A stretch of 64,000 nt of DNA from Azadirachta indica (lineage: Eukaryota; Streptophyta; Magnoliopsida; Sapindales; Meliaceae): positions 2,626,102 through 2,690,101 of the forward strand of contig CM040453.1 of NCBI GenBank assembly GCA_022749755.1. Reading direction: 5' to 3'. The notes below the pieces were generated by a model. That model had not been told where the DNA came from. It searched no databases and worked only from the letters and a program-made list of their open reading frames with translations. The position numbers and the translations under genes are program-made. Shown piece by piece: positions 12,139 to 24,800 of this stretch. Each line of letters starts with the position of its first letter. Position 1 is the first letter of the stretch.

Positions 12139-13642
12139 GCGCAGCGCCGGCGCACGTAAGAATACGTCAATATATATTACTGGTTCATTAAAGAAAAGAG
12201 AAAAAGAAAAGTGGGGACAGTGAGAACTGAAATTTATTGGAAATGGGGATCGTGAAACGTGAATGAAATGGGGATCGGCTCTGTTTTGATTGGTCGTTGT
12301 TGTGATCAATTTATGCGTTGCTATTTGTTATAGTTGGCGGGTATGTTGTTAATTGTTATACATACATACACTCGTATATTTTTCAATTTAATATATATAT
12401 ATATATATATTTTAAGTTAAAAGATTTATTATTATTATTATCATCATCATATTATTATTATATAATTTAAAATATTCTGATGCTGGAATCTTTTTTTTTT
12501 GTTGTGGATCTTGTGCGCGTTGTTAAATCTGACGAATAATAATTAATTATATAATAAGAATAGTAATAGACTTATTCACGGAAAAGCATACAAAGGCAAC
12601 GAAAGTGGTTTATTACAGCTAATTAATCCAAGTCTAGGGAGAGAGAGAGAGAGAGAGGAGGGAAGAAACAATCAAAGGCAGATATGACTTTGTTTAAAAA
12701 TGGCAGCTTAGATTTGAAGGGAAGAGACAGCCAGTGAATGAATGTAGACGTAAGCATGAAAGCGATACATCAGAATGAACATTGATGTGATGTTGGCACA
12801 AATTTTCAAATGTTAAACGAGAGGCTCGAAATGATTTTTCATTCCAGGACGGCAGCAGAAGAAGACCTTTAATTTTTAAAATTTAATATTACGTGATGCT
12901 GCACTGTCTTCGATGACCACCCATTATTATTATCTTATTCATTTATTTATTTAACTCATGGAGATGACCAAAAGCCAATCACCCTGAATTGTTTTGGGTA
13001 GTCAATGCACTAATTACATCATCTTCAGGCTTTTGCTTTTAATTAAATGTGATTGGGATTTTGTTAATTACTATATAGGATAATTCGTTTGGAAAGATAA
13101 CACCATACGACGACGACGACGAGGAGGAGGAGGAGGAGGAGGAGAAGGAGAATTATATCACATCACCGTTTAAGTGGGGTTATCAATTAATTAAGATTAA
13201 GGATTCTTTTCTCTTCTCTTATTATGGCTAAAAAATTGTAGAGAGCCGAGCAAGCCTCGAGTAATATAAGATGAAGCTTGGGGGATTGATGTTGATGTTA
13301 CAGAGAAAAAGATTCTGACTGCAAATACATACATTATATCGAATTAATACTAACGGCCATACCGTACATAGATAATCAGCTCTGTAAGAAAAAAGAAAAA
13401 AGAAAAAAGAATTGCAGAGGAGAATTTACTTTTCCTTTTTGACCTATAAAATTAAAAGCAACTTGGTTTTGGTCCATCTGTTTCTTTCTCATTCTCTCTC
13501 GCCCAATATTTACATTTCCTTCCTGGATAGCGACAAGTGGATCAATTTGGTCAGAAAGCCTCTTCTTGATGAAGGACCAGTACAACACATTCATTACATA
13601 TCCACTAAACTATTAACCCATAATGAATGACTGGCTGGCTGG

Positions 13643-13795
13643 CCCACAGCTAGCACAAAAATTTTGCAGTTCCAGATGACATGATACCCCTAACCGCTTC
13701 CGGAACTGGGAACCTCCTCATCTCCCAAGCTCCATCCAACGTAACGTTTCCAAATAACAATTCTTTGCTGTTAAGTACAACTTAAATCATGGGCA
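13643..13795. repeat. Diverged direct repeat, copy A
   Basis: Begins CCCACAGCTAGCACAAAA and matches the segment starting at 15078 over most of its length, with small indels. Identity of the repeat is unknown. Confidence 0.8.
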
Positions 13796-15077
13796 GACAT
13801 GTTTCTGTTTCACAATAATATGTGTCTTCAAACCTGGAACCTTAATTAATTAAACTTCCCTGAATTTAAAAGGTTACCTATCTAAAATTTACTCGAGCTG
13901 TTAGATTTCGCTTAATTAATTATTCGTCACTCCTCCTGCCCCTCGTTTTTATACGTCCAAAACAGCCCGTTAATTATACTTCTAATTAATCTGCCTAGTA
14001 CTCTTATGGTTATGGAACATTTCCTTTCACAAAGCAAATGCAAAAAAATAAACAAATAAATAAATAAACGAAACTTGTAAAGAAAACAAATAATGTATCA
14101 GTGACCAACTTATATACATAATTTAATTACAATATTTTGAGTTTGGTTAAATGGATAAGTGAGGAAAACTGAATTAGCTGGGAATTATTTTCTGGGTTTC
14201 TTCTGCAAGCGTGCAACTGATGTGTTCAACCCCAAGTCCAGAACGAAGCTGCTTGAACAATGGTGTAACGGGATTTCATCCCTAAACTTTATAGAGAGAG
14301 AAAAATTTTAGGCATTATTTTCTCCATATTTATAATTTAGTTCCCGACCTTTGTAATTTAACTACTCGGACTAAAATGTTAAAATTTGGAAACACATGGC
14401 CTGATTTATTATTTTTCCAAAGTTTTTTCTTTTTCTTTCGTTTGTATAACTTAGGGTAACACACAATATCATAAATAGACCAGGATCTTCATCATATGCG
14501 AATAACCAACGAATCATACAAGGAAGGGTCAATTTCCCTCGTACAAACTCCAGCGTCATTCAACAAATTAATTAGCGTACACGTACCGAACACAAGAGAA
14601 CGAGTACTGCTTTAGTGATAAACGTATAAAACAAGTCAAGATAATATCAATGTGCCTAAATTATTACGGTGAGCATTTGTCAATTGATGATGCCTACTAC
14701 TATTACTATCAGCTCGTTATACTAAATTCCAAAAGTTTGCTTTTTTTGTTAAGAAAATTCTTGATTACGCTTGCTATAGCCTATATTAGAACTACTTTCG
14801 ATTCCTATAAGCTTGACAACAACTTATTTATTTCATGCATTGTAGTTGCGCTCAATTATCAGTTGGTCAGAAAAGCATACAACATATTATATGCGTGTTC
14901 AAGATAAAAACAAAATAAAAGAGAGGAAATTTTGCGCCTAGATTCGGCACGCTAAGAGACGAAAAATCGACCAATACAACAAATTATCTATCCATTAACT
15001 ATTATTGGGCTATAAATGGCAGGCCCGGCCCATACTTATCAAGCCCCCAAGGACAAAACAGCCACTTTCATCATTGT

Positions 15078-15205
15078 CCCACAGCTAGCACAAAATTTCC
15101 CAGTTCCAGATGATCCTGCTTCCGAAAATAGGAGTCTCATCTTTCAAGCTCCACCTAGCATTTCCAAATACTAATTCTTCGGTGTTAAATAGGACTTAAA
15201 TTACC
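15078..15205. repeat. Diverged direct repeat, copy B
   Basis: Second copy of the sequence at 13643-13795, same orientation, about 1.43 kb away and just downstream of MTP11. No clear terminal repeats or target duplication seen. Confidence 0.8.
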
Positions 15206-15336
15206 ATGTACTGCATATGATCATTGTCAATTACAATTTATATTCCATATAACTAATCTTTCACAGGCAATTAATAATTGAGCTTGTGGGTTGGGAATAA
15301 AATGCACCAACATGACATGACAAAAGCTTCTGGGTC

Positions 15337-18300
15337 CTAGGAGTGTGATTGAGCATGCTCGGGTTTGTGAGAGTACTCGTAATCAAGATGTACAAAGGCA
15401 CGCTCTATCTCTGGCAGAAGCTCGAGCTTCTCCTGCAAGGACTCACCGATATCATGGGCTTCTTGTAAAGGCATGTTTGCTGGCAGTACAATGTCAACCT
15501 CGACAAAGTAGTGAGAACCAAAGGTATAAGCCCGGACTGTATCAATGTGTCTTATGGCCTTGTGGTGGTTCCAGCAGAGGTATGTGAGCTTTTGTAGATA
15601 CTCTGGAGCAGCTGATCTTCCAACAAGGGAGTTCACATTTTCTAACACCGTCATCGACCACGTGCGGATCGTGTACAACGCCAGCTGCAGCAAGCCAAAT
15701 ATCCACACAGATAAACATGGAGAAATCAAAACATGGGGAGATATTAGACATGTATAGTGTGTTTGCATATTTGAAAAGATTCAAACTAAGAAGAATATCA
15801 GTTCCTCGACTCCCTGCAGCGAAGACAGAAAAGCATAAACAGAGAGAGACAGACTTGACTTACAATAATAGCTCCAACAGGATCCATCCAGTCATCAATG
15901 TACTTAGCAAGGAGTACAGCAATGAGACCAATGATGTTTGTGATAACATCAAAAAAGTGATCCTGGGCGTAAGCTTTGACAATCTCATTAGTGAAGGCAC
16001 GGCAATAGACAACCAGAAGAAGTTTTACCAGAGTCACTGATAGCATGATGCCCACAACCCATCTCTCTTGCTCTTTGCTCAGGTTAAATTGATCCTCCTG
16101 TCATATGAGAATACGAGAATCAGCCATCTTTCAAGTACATCCACACGGTTCTATTCTCAATAAACAAAATGAAATAGGGAAAGGAACTTCAACACAGTAC
16201 AAATTTAGTTGAACAACACTCACATCAGATACCATAGTGCGCACTGACTCTAAGATAATTTGTAGTCCAAGAGTTGCCATGACAGAGGCAAACACAAGAA
16301 TTCCCTGCACACCATTTACAGATTATGAATTAAAGCACCACAATGAGATTCCAAAGATTCATGATACTACAAAAACGTCAAAATATGTCTTTAGCACTTG
16401 AATAACCAAATTTAAATGCTTTAACCAGGAACAGATAGAAAAGCACTACTTGAGATGAAGAATAATATATATTTGGTTCACAATCTGTTAAAGACCACAA
16501 GACTTTTCCAGTCATTTCTAAGCCAACAAAATAAGATCATAAACTCAAAATTTGTAATAGCGACAAGGATTATCAATCTTAGAGCAAATGCTACTTTAGA
16601 ACTAGTCCACTCCTGTGGCTGCAAGTAAAATTTTCCCTCTCATAGGAAATATTTTCAAGGAGTCATTTCACAAAAATTCATACCGATGTTCAGGTCAAAA
16701 TACAATTCAAAGTCATGGAATTAGGGGCTGTCTACTCACTGCAATGATTAAAAATGCAAAGGAAAAAACATGCAGATTAGTTGGCTGACACAGCCACCAG
16801 AATAGATTAGTGTAGATTCTGATGGAAGCTTCAAAGTCAGCAAAACCATATCATGTGCAGACAAAACAACTAAAATATGGAAGAAAACTATGGAGTCGAT
16901 TTTTCGTCTATAAATTAAAGATTAAATTGCAATAGCTAATACACAGTTCAAAAAGGACTAACCAATGGCTGCATCCTTTTCTTTCCGATAGGGTATTGGT
17001 AAGGGTTTGAAGTTTGCATGGAGAATGCAGTAAACCACAGAATGAAGCCAGACAGAAGGTCAAGAAGAGAATCTAATGTGGATGCAATGATGGCCAGTGA
17101 GCCACTTCGGACAGATGCATAAACTTTGGCGGCAAAAAGAACCATGTTAGCAAAGTTTGATATTCTAATTGCTAGTGACTCACTTCTAGCCAAATTTTCC
17201 CGCTCTTCCTGCAACCATAAGAAGCAATTTCAGTTTAAACAGCAGAGATAAAGCATCGTGTTCATAGAAAATCGAGAGAGACAAGGCAACATAAACCTTT
17301 GTCATTCCAGGAACAAAACCGCGTTCTGCTAAGGCATCCATTTCGTTAAATCCCTCAAGCATCTCTACCTGCTGCTGATAGTACTCAGCCACGTTATCGT
17401 CTGGACCTAAATCAAATAAAGGTCCAAACCAAAAACAATTATTTCCAAAATAATCAAGACAGGGTTTCATTTTTATCTAAACACACCTAACGTATAATTG
17501 GACACAACAACAAGAGTACCGTATAAAGTACCCATCAACCAGACTTCCTCTTTCAACAACTCAGGTTTGCACATCAGCAGCTAACTCTCATACTAATATT
17601 ATAACTAATAAGTAGGCAGAAACAGCTAAAGAACCTGTTATAGCCAAAACAGGCAAGTAATTGAAATCAAAGGTAAAGCAAAACTTTATCACTCATAAAT
17701 AAACCATGCCATGTCCAGGCTATTACTAACTACTTAAAGAGTTTAAGTAATTCGCAAACCCAAAAAAAAAAAAATGAAAATGATTCTTTCACTCATAAGC
17801 TATCAAGAAAAATAAACAAATCAACACATGCACAAACAATTATCAAACTCAAAATTTCTACCTCTCAACAAGACCAAGAGCTGCAAAACAAGCCACTTAA
17901 GAGTTAGATTAAGACTCCAAAAATTTGAAAACCAAAATTCCGCCATAAAACCTCAAAATTCAAGAAAACACTACATAAATTACATACCTTCTCTAGTTTG
18001 CAGCTTTAACTACTTAGTTCTTTGGGCAGTTCTTAAAGCTAAACTTAAATTTTAATATTTTCTTGTCAATTATATTCCTTTTTTTTTACTGACCACACAA
18101 ATTGTACCACAAGAATAGAATAAATACTCCACTACCTTGCAAAAAGGATAGCAATTATAATAAATATAAACTTTAAGAGATATAGAAAATTAATGCTATA
18201 TTGAGCAAACATTAATAAAATAAAACTTGCAACTTAATACTGTCAATTCAAGCACGATTCCATTACAAAAGGTAAAATTTAAATATGTATTTGAAATTAT

Positions 18301-18474
18301 ATAATTACCCAAAACTCCGAGGCAGTCGTGGAGGCCACGAGGAGGTTTCTTTTCAGTGTGTTCGGACGATAGCTGAACGCTGTCGAAGTTTAACCGCCAC
18401 GACCGGTCAACATTGCTGTGCTGTGTCAGCAGCGACACCTCCTCGTCGTTTTCACGTGCCACTGGCTCCACCAT
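15337..18474 (-). CDS. MTP11: MTP11-type manganese transporter (CDF family), 6 exons
   Basis: A cation diffusion facilitator of the Mn group. The Arabidopsis protein loads Mn2+ into Golgi or prevacuolar compartments and confers Mn tolerance. Coding exons, minus strand: 18474-18309, 17406-17297, 17208-16963, 16304-16224, 16097-15864, 15684-15337. They join in frame to 394 residues, the same length as I recall for Arabidopsis MTP11. The protein starts [10 protein letters not shown]. It carries the two DxxxD motifs typical of Mn-CDF proteins, D138-D142 (DSLLD) and D247-D251 (DHFFD), in membrane helices. The conserved cytosolic C-terminal domain ends [10 protein letters not shown]. No frame breaks. 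The last exon alone encodes the whole C-terminal domain (115 residues). Confidence 0.97.
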
Positions 18475-18770
18475 TCTCCGTTCACCGGGAGATAAGTAAG
18501 TAAACAGAAAAACCTAGATGAGAAGTGTAAGTTTTGACTAAGACGAGCACTTTTTCGGAATATACAGATCGATTCTGGTGCGGTTGGCATTAAGCCATTA
18601 GAAGTTGAAGAAGAGTGAGAGTGGGGAAAATATGAACGGGAAATAGGGAAAAAAAGGCTAATGCAAGAGATTTTTGGCATGTACGTGGCGAGAAGTGATT
18701 GGTTCAAGTGAAAAGCACGTGATGGGTTGTGTGAAGGTGTTGGCGTTCGTGTGGAGATTACAGACACGTG
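18475..18770 (-). promoter_or_regulatory. MTP11 upstream region with two G-boxes
   Basis: CACGTG hexamers at 18716-18721 and 18765-18770 lie about 240-300 bp upstream of the MTP11 start codon. G-boxes bind bZIP and bHLH factors. No obvious TATA box; position suggests promoter or 5' UTR. Confidence 0.4.
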
Positions 18771-20605
18771 GACGGTTAATATTGTTTGGGTCGGGAGAAG
18801 TAGGTATGACTACGGGATGAGAGGGAAAGTTTAGATGTGAAATGAGTCGGAATCAAGGAGAGAATGATCTGGGCCACTTGATTCTTTTGGTGGGTCCCAT
18901 CGATATTTTGGACCATCTCGTTCTCAGGTTCTATCTACAGAGTCGTTACCATAAACCTGAGGAACGTGAACAAGTATGGATTTTCGCCATTTGATTATGA
19001 TATTTCATTTTATAAATAAAGATGACGTTATTTATATTTCAACTGAGTTTAGTATCATTCTGTGGAAAGAGAGCTCGAGTAGGAAGGCCAAGGATCGTAG
19101 GTGACATGGGCGAGCTTAGATAAGCACGAAAGCAGGGGATAAATTCTCTTCTCATGGATATGGCGAGTGAAAGGAGATGCGGATACGCATTGTGGCCGTG
19201 GGATGACAAGAAAGGCACTGCGGTGGTTAGTGGGATTCATGGGCCCACCAGTATTTTGATTAGTGCAATTATTAATTGTTTTTGGGGGATTAAAGGATTG
19301 GGTTATTTTGACCGTACGTCTAATACGTTAACGGCAAGGTTGTCGTAAGAGCGCTGCACCAAGTGTTGCCGAAAATTTGGAAAGAGGTAGGTGAGGCTAT
19401 TTATGTCCGTCGATTATTGTGATGACTCCAGGTTTTTTAATTCTCTACATTTATAGTATGGTACACCACACCACAGTTGAGGATAAATATAAGCGAAAAT
19501 TTCGTTATAATAAATAAATTAAATAACAAGATTTCTTTCTTGATAGTTTACACTTACATGAATTATATGCTCTTTTTGGTATATTTTTATTTGTTAATTA
19601 TTAATAAAAATACATACAGTCAATAAAATAAAAGAATAAAAATACGGAGATGAAGGGATAATTATGAATTATGAAAACAATTATTAATTGTAAATAGGTC
19701 AGGAATTTTGCCTGCGCATGTGAAAAAAAGAAGAGATAAACTATGAAATATATATAAAAAAAAAAAAAATTTATTACGAATAACCTTATCTATATTCTAC
19801 TGTTGATGTTTGGTTGAGTGGTTTCTGGGGGTCTTATCGTGCCTAAAGTTGGCCCTAGCATTAAAGAAAGGGAAAGAGAGACCAAGTGGCGGGCAACACC
19901 AAAAAAAAAAAAAAGCTTCATTAAATTATGCGAATTGATAACGACCGAAATTTTCGTCTCGCACTTGGCGGCTTTATGGCTCATCATCATTCGTGCTCGG
20001 CGGGTCAAGGAAGGATTCCACTATTTTAAACCGTATACGTAATTGTTGTTGAATGGAGCAGTAATCTTGGCATTGCAATTATGTCCTCCTATAAAATTTG
20101 CCGGATCGATTAAAGATACATATTTTTTAATTTTATATGTATCTTAAAAAAATATTTATTTAATAATTGTTAACTAGTAAAAACAGTTTTGTAGTACTGA
20201 AAGATTGAAAATTATAATATCTTAATATTGTACTCTTAAATATTCACTTTATTATAAATTTAACGAGTAACTGTCGAACTGAATAATTATTTTTGTTGCA
20301 AAGCGAATGACTCCCTCAATTATATATTTTTTTTACTATTATATTATGTTGTATTATTCAACTAAATTGATAAAATTATTATAGGTCAAAGGATTAGAGG
20401 AGAAATGCACAAAAACTTAATAAATTAAGGCTAACGATAATTATGCTGGAAAGATGCTAAAGCGGAGATTAACCCAGGCCCAGTCGACACCTCGGGCAAG
20501 AAGAAGATCTTGTGCTCCATCAAATCAAATTCACATCAAATAATACCGAATTTAGAATCACTTTTCGAGATTTCTAGTAGAAAATAAAAGAACATATACC
20601 AAAAT
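18771..20605. other. Intergenic, no gene recognised
   Basis: Spacer between the MTP11 promoter and the tRNA gene. Short open frames on both strands (for example 19154-19348) lack recognisable motifs. AT-rich from about 19440 onward. Confidence 0.55.
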
Positions 20606-20677
20606 TGTGGCTGCTGGGATTCGAGCCCAGGTCTCTACGGCCACAACGTAGAATTCTTACCACTAAACTACAGCCAC
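20606..20677 (-). tRNA. tRNA-His (GTG)
   Basis: A 72-nt cloverleaf on the minus strand. The acceptor arm is GTGGCTG (20677-20671) paired with CAGCCAC (20613-20607), with discriminator A at 20606. The anticodon loop TTGTGGC (20646-20640) gives anticodon GTG, inside stem CTACG/CGTAG. The T arm contains GGCTCGAATCCC. There is no intron. A T-run follows (minus-strand TTTT at 20604-20601), suiting polymerase III termination. Confidence 0.97.
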
Positions 20678-21845
20678 GAGCTGATGTGAGATGTCACTCA
20701 TTATTTTCTAGTTTATTAAATTATTCACTCCATAAGATGACTATTTTAGGATCGTACTTCTTTCTGACTTAAATTGTAAAACATCCGTTGATAGACGATA
20801 GAAGATGTAAATACCACAAATTTTTGGGTTCATTTAGTAGTAAAACTTTTTTTCATAAAGTTATTTCCGACAATAGCAGGCAAACTCTGTTCTTAAAAGT
20901 ATCTGTCAAGTGTTTTTTGATCCATAAAATGGAATTTTTTTTTTAATTTTAATTAAACATGTAAAAAATAACAAAATTATTACAAACTTCATATTAAAAA
21001 ACATAACGCAAAACTGATGTGTGCAGTGCACCCGAGCCTCTCTCTTACTCAGGTAGGGCAAGTCTAGCCAAATGCACAACAACCGACTGACTGAGACTTT
21101 GCTTCTTCCAAAATTGAATTTGTCACGCCAACTTCCCACGGGAAGAAAGGAGGCTCAGCCCAGCCCAGCCCCGCCCAGCTAAGCCCAGCCCAGGCCCAAC
21201 CCATCCAAGTTCGACGAAGTATTATTTTAAAAGCAAAGTAACATTTTGTAGCCTAACTAACTAACTTCGCTGTCGCGGAAACGTTATTTTAAAAGCAAAG
21301 TAACTTTTTATCATCATCGGAGTGCATAGCTACATTAATCTGCAAAATCTTTATCCGCATAAAACTATTTTTTTATTGTTTTTACACCTTTTTTTTTTTT
21401 GGTTTGGTGCATCTGGTAGAATTACAACTAATCATGAATCCCGATATTCGAATTTTTTATTTTTTAACTAACCCTCAAAAGAGGCTTGAAATTAAATTAA
21501 GAAAAAAAAAAATACAAAGTCAGGGCTAAAATAAAGGCTCAAAAAAGACTCAACCATATTCGAATTAAAGTATAATTACTATAATAATAATTTTCATATT
21601 TGAAATTTCGGTTTTGGACAAACCTATCATGTGAATTTTAGATATTTACCGGCACGACCAAAAAAAAAAAAACTTAGAAAACGGAGTAGAGTAATAACGA
21701 CTTCTCAACAGCCAACACACACTTGTCTTTTTGTCCTGTCTTTCTTCTCTCTTCATTCGTCTGTCTTCACTCTCACACATCCGGTCATGAGTCATCGCTC
21801 TATTTTTGAATGAATTCTCTCTCAGAATCCCCATAACCGAGAATC
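20678..21845. other. Spacer between tRNA-His and HEXO1
   Basis: No gene recognised. It contains the CCCAGC-rich repeats near 21150-21200 and an A/T-rich segment before the HEXO1 start. The HEXO1 promoter and 5' UTR lie in the last few hundred bases (CT-rich near 21715-21780). Confidence 0.5.
21152..21304. repeat. CCCAGC-type short tandem repeats plus a 21-bp direct repeat
   Basis: Several CAGCC-type units lie at about 21155-21195. A 21-bp sequence, beginning TTATTTTAAAAGC, then occurs twice, 62 bp apart (21222-21242 and 21284-21304). Confidence 0.8.
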
Positions 21846-24800
21846 ATGTTGCTCAAATCCCCAGAATCTTTCCCCACTGTCAAAACAATCGCCACACTGT
21901 TAATCTTGTTCTCTTCAGCCATCGCTTTTTCCGTTGACTTAGACGATTCTCTCACTTACGTCTGGCCTTTACCCGCGCAATTCACTTCCGGGAACGACAC
22001 GCTCTCCGTCGATCCGCAGCTCTCGCTCTCCGTCTCGGGAAATGGGGGAGGATCGAGAATTGTTAAAGAAGGGTTTGAGAGATATAAATCTATCATTTTT
22101 AAGCCCAATGTTAACGGGGTTTCTCGTTATCATACTGTGTTTGATAGGTTTAGAAGAAGGAGATCGGGTTATGATATTGGGAAATTGACCATTGTTGTTC
22201 ATTCGGATAGTGAAGACGTAGGTTTGCTTTCCTTTTCCTTTTCTATTGTTTGTTGAGTGGAAATGTTGACTTATTGGTGTTTCTTGTTTGTGTGCTTGCA
22301 GCTGCAACTGGGTGTGGACGAGAGTTACACTTTGTCGGTCGCCAAGAATGATGGACGATCAATTGTTGGGGACGCTATGATAGAGGTGAAACTTTCAAAC
22401 TTTGATTTTTTTTTCCTTTTTCCTGTGTATGTGAACTTATTGTTAAGTTGATGGTTTCATGGATACTGCTACTGCAACTTGTTTAATGTATCGGTTGTAT
22501 GGTTAATTGAAGGATAAGGAAATGTCTATCATCGATGATCCTCTTGTTGATGTTCTTGAATTGCTTTATCAATAGTTATTCAAAGTTCAGTAAACTTATC
22601 CTTGATATTGTTGTCTTAACTTCTTTCGATTTTATATTGACGTAGTTTACTTTCACTGATGTTTATGTTCCTTGCAGGCAAATACTATTTATGGTGCACT
22701 TCGGGCTTTAGAGGTATGTATGATTATGAATAAACTAGATGCCTACTTGGAAAGAAAAGCAATATAACACTTTTTCCAACACAAGCTGTTACTCCTTGGA
22801 GTTATCCATTCCCTTTTCTGTTTTCTCATATATCATTCTTTTCTGTATTGTTCTAGACATTCAGCCAATTGTGTTATTTCGACTATGAAACTAAATCTGT
22901 TCAAGTATATAAAGCACCTTGGTACATCCAAGACAAACCAAGATTTTCATTTCGTGGCCTTCTGCTTGGTAAGCTTAATCCATTGATGTAGAACCTAATG
23001 CTGTAGCTTCGTCTTCTTTTGAGAGGGTGAGTCTGTGTTCTATTGTGTCACTTATTCCCAATGCATTTTTGTAGATACATCAAGGCATTATTTACCAGTG
23101 GATGTCATTAAGCAGATAATTGAATCTATGTCATATGCCAAACTTGTAAGATAGACTATTATCCTGTCTTTCATTAGGGTTGTATTTGACAATTGGATTT
23201 CATTTGAAATGTTCACCCATTTACTACACCATCTAATTTCGTAATAATTTTTGTATATCATTTTGGTTTGAATTCAGTAGAATGTCCTTCATTGGCATAT
23301 CATAGATGAGCAGTCATTTCCTTTTGAAGTACCTACATATCCAAAGTTGTGGAAAGGTGCATACACAAAGTGGGAACGCTACACGGTGGAGGATGCCTAT
23401 GACATTGTCAGGTAAGATTTACACATTTTATTCAATACCTGGGTAATTTGCAGGCTTTTAAAGCTTTTAAGAACCTTAGACCAAGTATGTTTGTTTGTTC
23501 AAAGAAATAAAAATGATGTTGATGCAACTTGTTAAGTACTGGTCTGACAGGCAGCTGGTCTTCTTTTCTATTACAATGTATAGATTTCTCAAAGAATAGT
23601 GAGTTTGCATTTTCTTTTTCCAGTCCTAAATGTATCTCTCAGTGCATGCTCTGATTTGTTTGGTTGTTTTTTATATATCTATATGAAGCTAATACATATG
23701 GCTAACTGTGTTCTCTTTTTCATGTTTTCATATACTGATATGAAGCTTCGCCAAAATGAGAGGTGCACTTCATTTTTAAAGTTTGTTATGTTCTCCTGGG
23801 CTTCAAATGAATGTTTTTTTTATTATTTTTTTATTAATTATTTGGCATAGCTTATGGCAGGCATCAACGTTATGGCAGAAGTAGATGTGCCTGGTCATGC
23901 AGAGTCATGGTAAGATATTTGTTAAAGCTATAGCTTTCTGGATGCTGATCACCTTATCCTCAATTATCACCCTACTTTGTGTGGATAAGAGGAGAATTAC
24001 GAGATACTCATCCTGCAGTGGTTATATTTCAATAACAAAAGTATTAACTTTTTGAGGTACAAAATCATAGTTCATTATCTTCCTGGTGGTTGCTTTTATC
24101 TCATTCACAACACAGCTGAGTAAAACTGAGATGTTGAGCTCTAATTTTCTTCATTCATATATTTCCCTGGGTAATACTGTTACCTGAATGTGTGGCAATG
24201 TTAGGTTTTGAACCATTATAAGGTGGAAATAGTTCTGATTTGCACCTTCATTGATTCACTGTACATCTGAATTAATATGCTATTGCTTGTTGCATGAAAT
24301 TTCAAATTCATTCTGTGCAGGGGAGCTGGATACCCAGATCTTTGGCCTTCTTCATCCTGTAGAGAGCCACTTGATGTTGCCAAAAATTTTACTTTTGATG
24401 TAATTTCCGGGATTCTGTCAGGTTAAGATCCTTTGAAAGCTTTCCTCTGATACTGGTCAAGTTATGTTTTGTTTCTGCAAATTAATTATTGGATCAACAT
24501 CATAATATTAATTAGAAAACTTGTCCATGAGATGGTGATCCTTGTAGATCTTTTGGGAGCTAGTTAACAAATATTCATTACTCAAATTGATAAATATATA
24601 GCATTCAGACTGTTAAACCTTTATATTCACAATTTACAGAAGCAGTAATCTTTTGATGAATTCCGAGGCTTTTCACCTTTGGCAAATTAGATGTTTAAAT
24701 GTGTTAAAGTATTCCTTATTATTGATCTGCCACTTTGCAATTTGTGAATACTAGCTCTTTTATTAGTCATTAGGGAGAAAAGAATAAGTCAAAACAATTG

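Larger units (their letters stand above)
12139..15336. other. Spacer: SULTR4 upstream region and MTP11 3' flank
   Basis: No gene recognised in about 3.2 kb. It contains an AT run (about 12390-12411), ATT/ATC trinucleotide repeats (about 12428-12460), a GA run (about 12639-12659), a GAC/GAG trinucleotide run (about 13108-13143) and two diverged copies of a roughly 130-150-bp sequence described separately. The SULTR4 promoter and 5' leader should lie in the first kilobase. Confidence 0.55.

Noticed and set aside
19154..19348. 64-codon open frame downstream of the MTP11 promoter
   Set aside because: No recognisable motif and no conserved splice sites.
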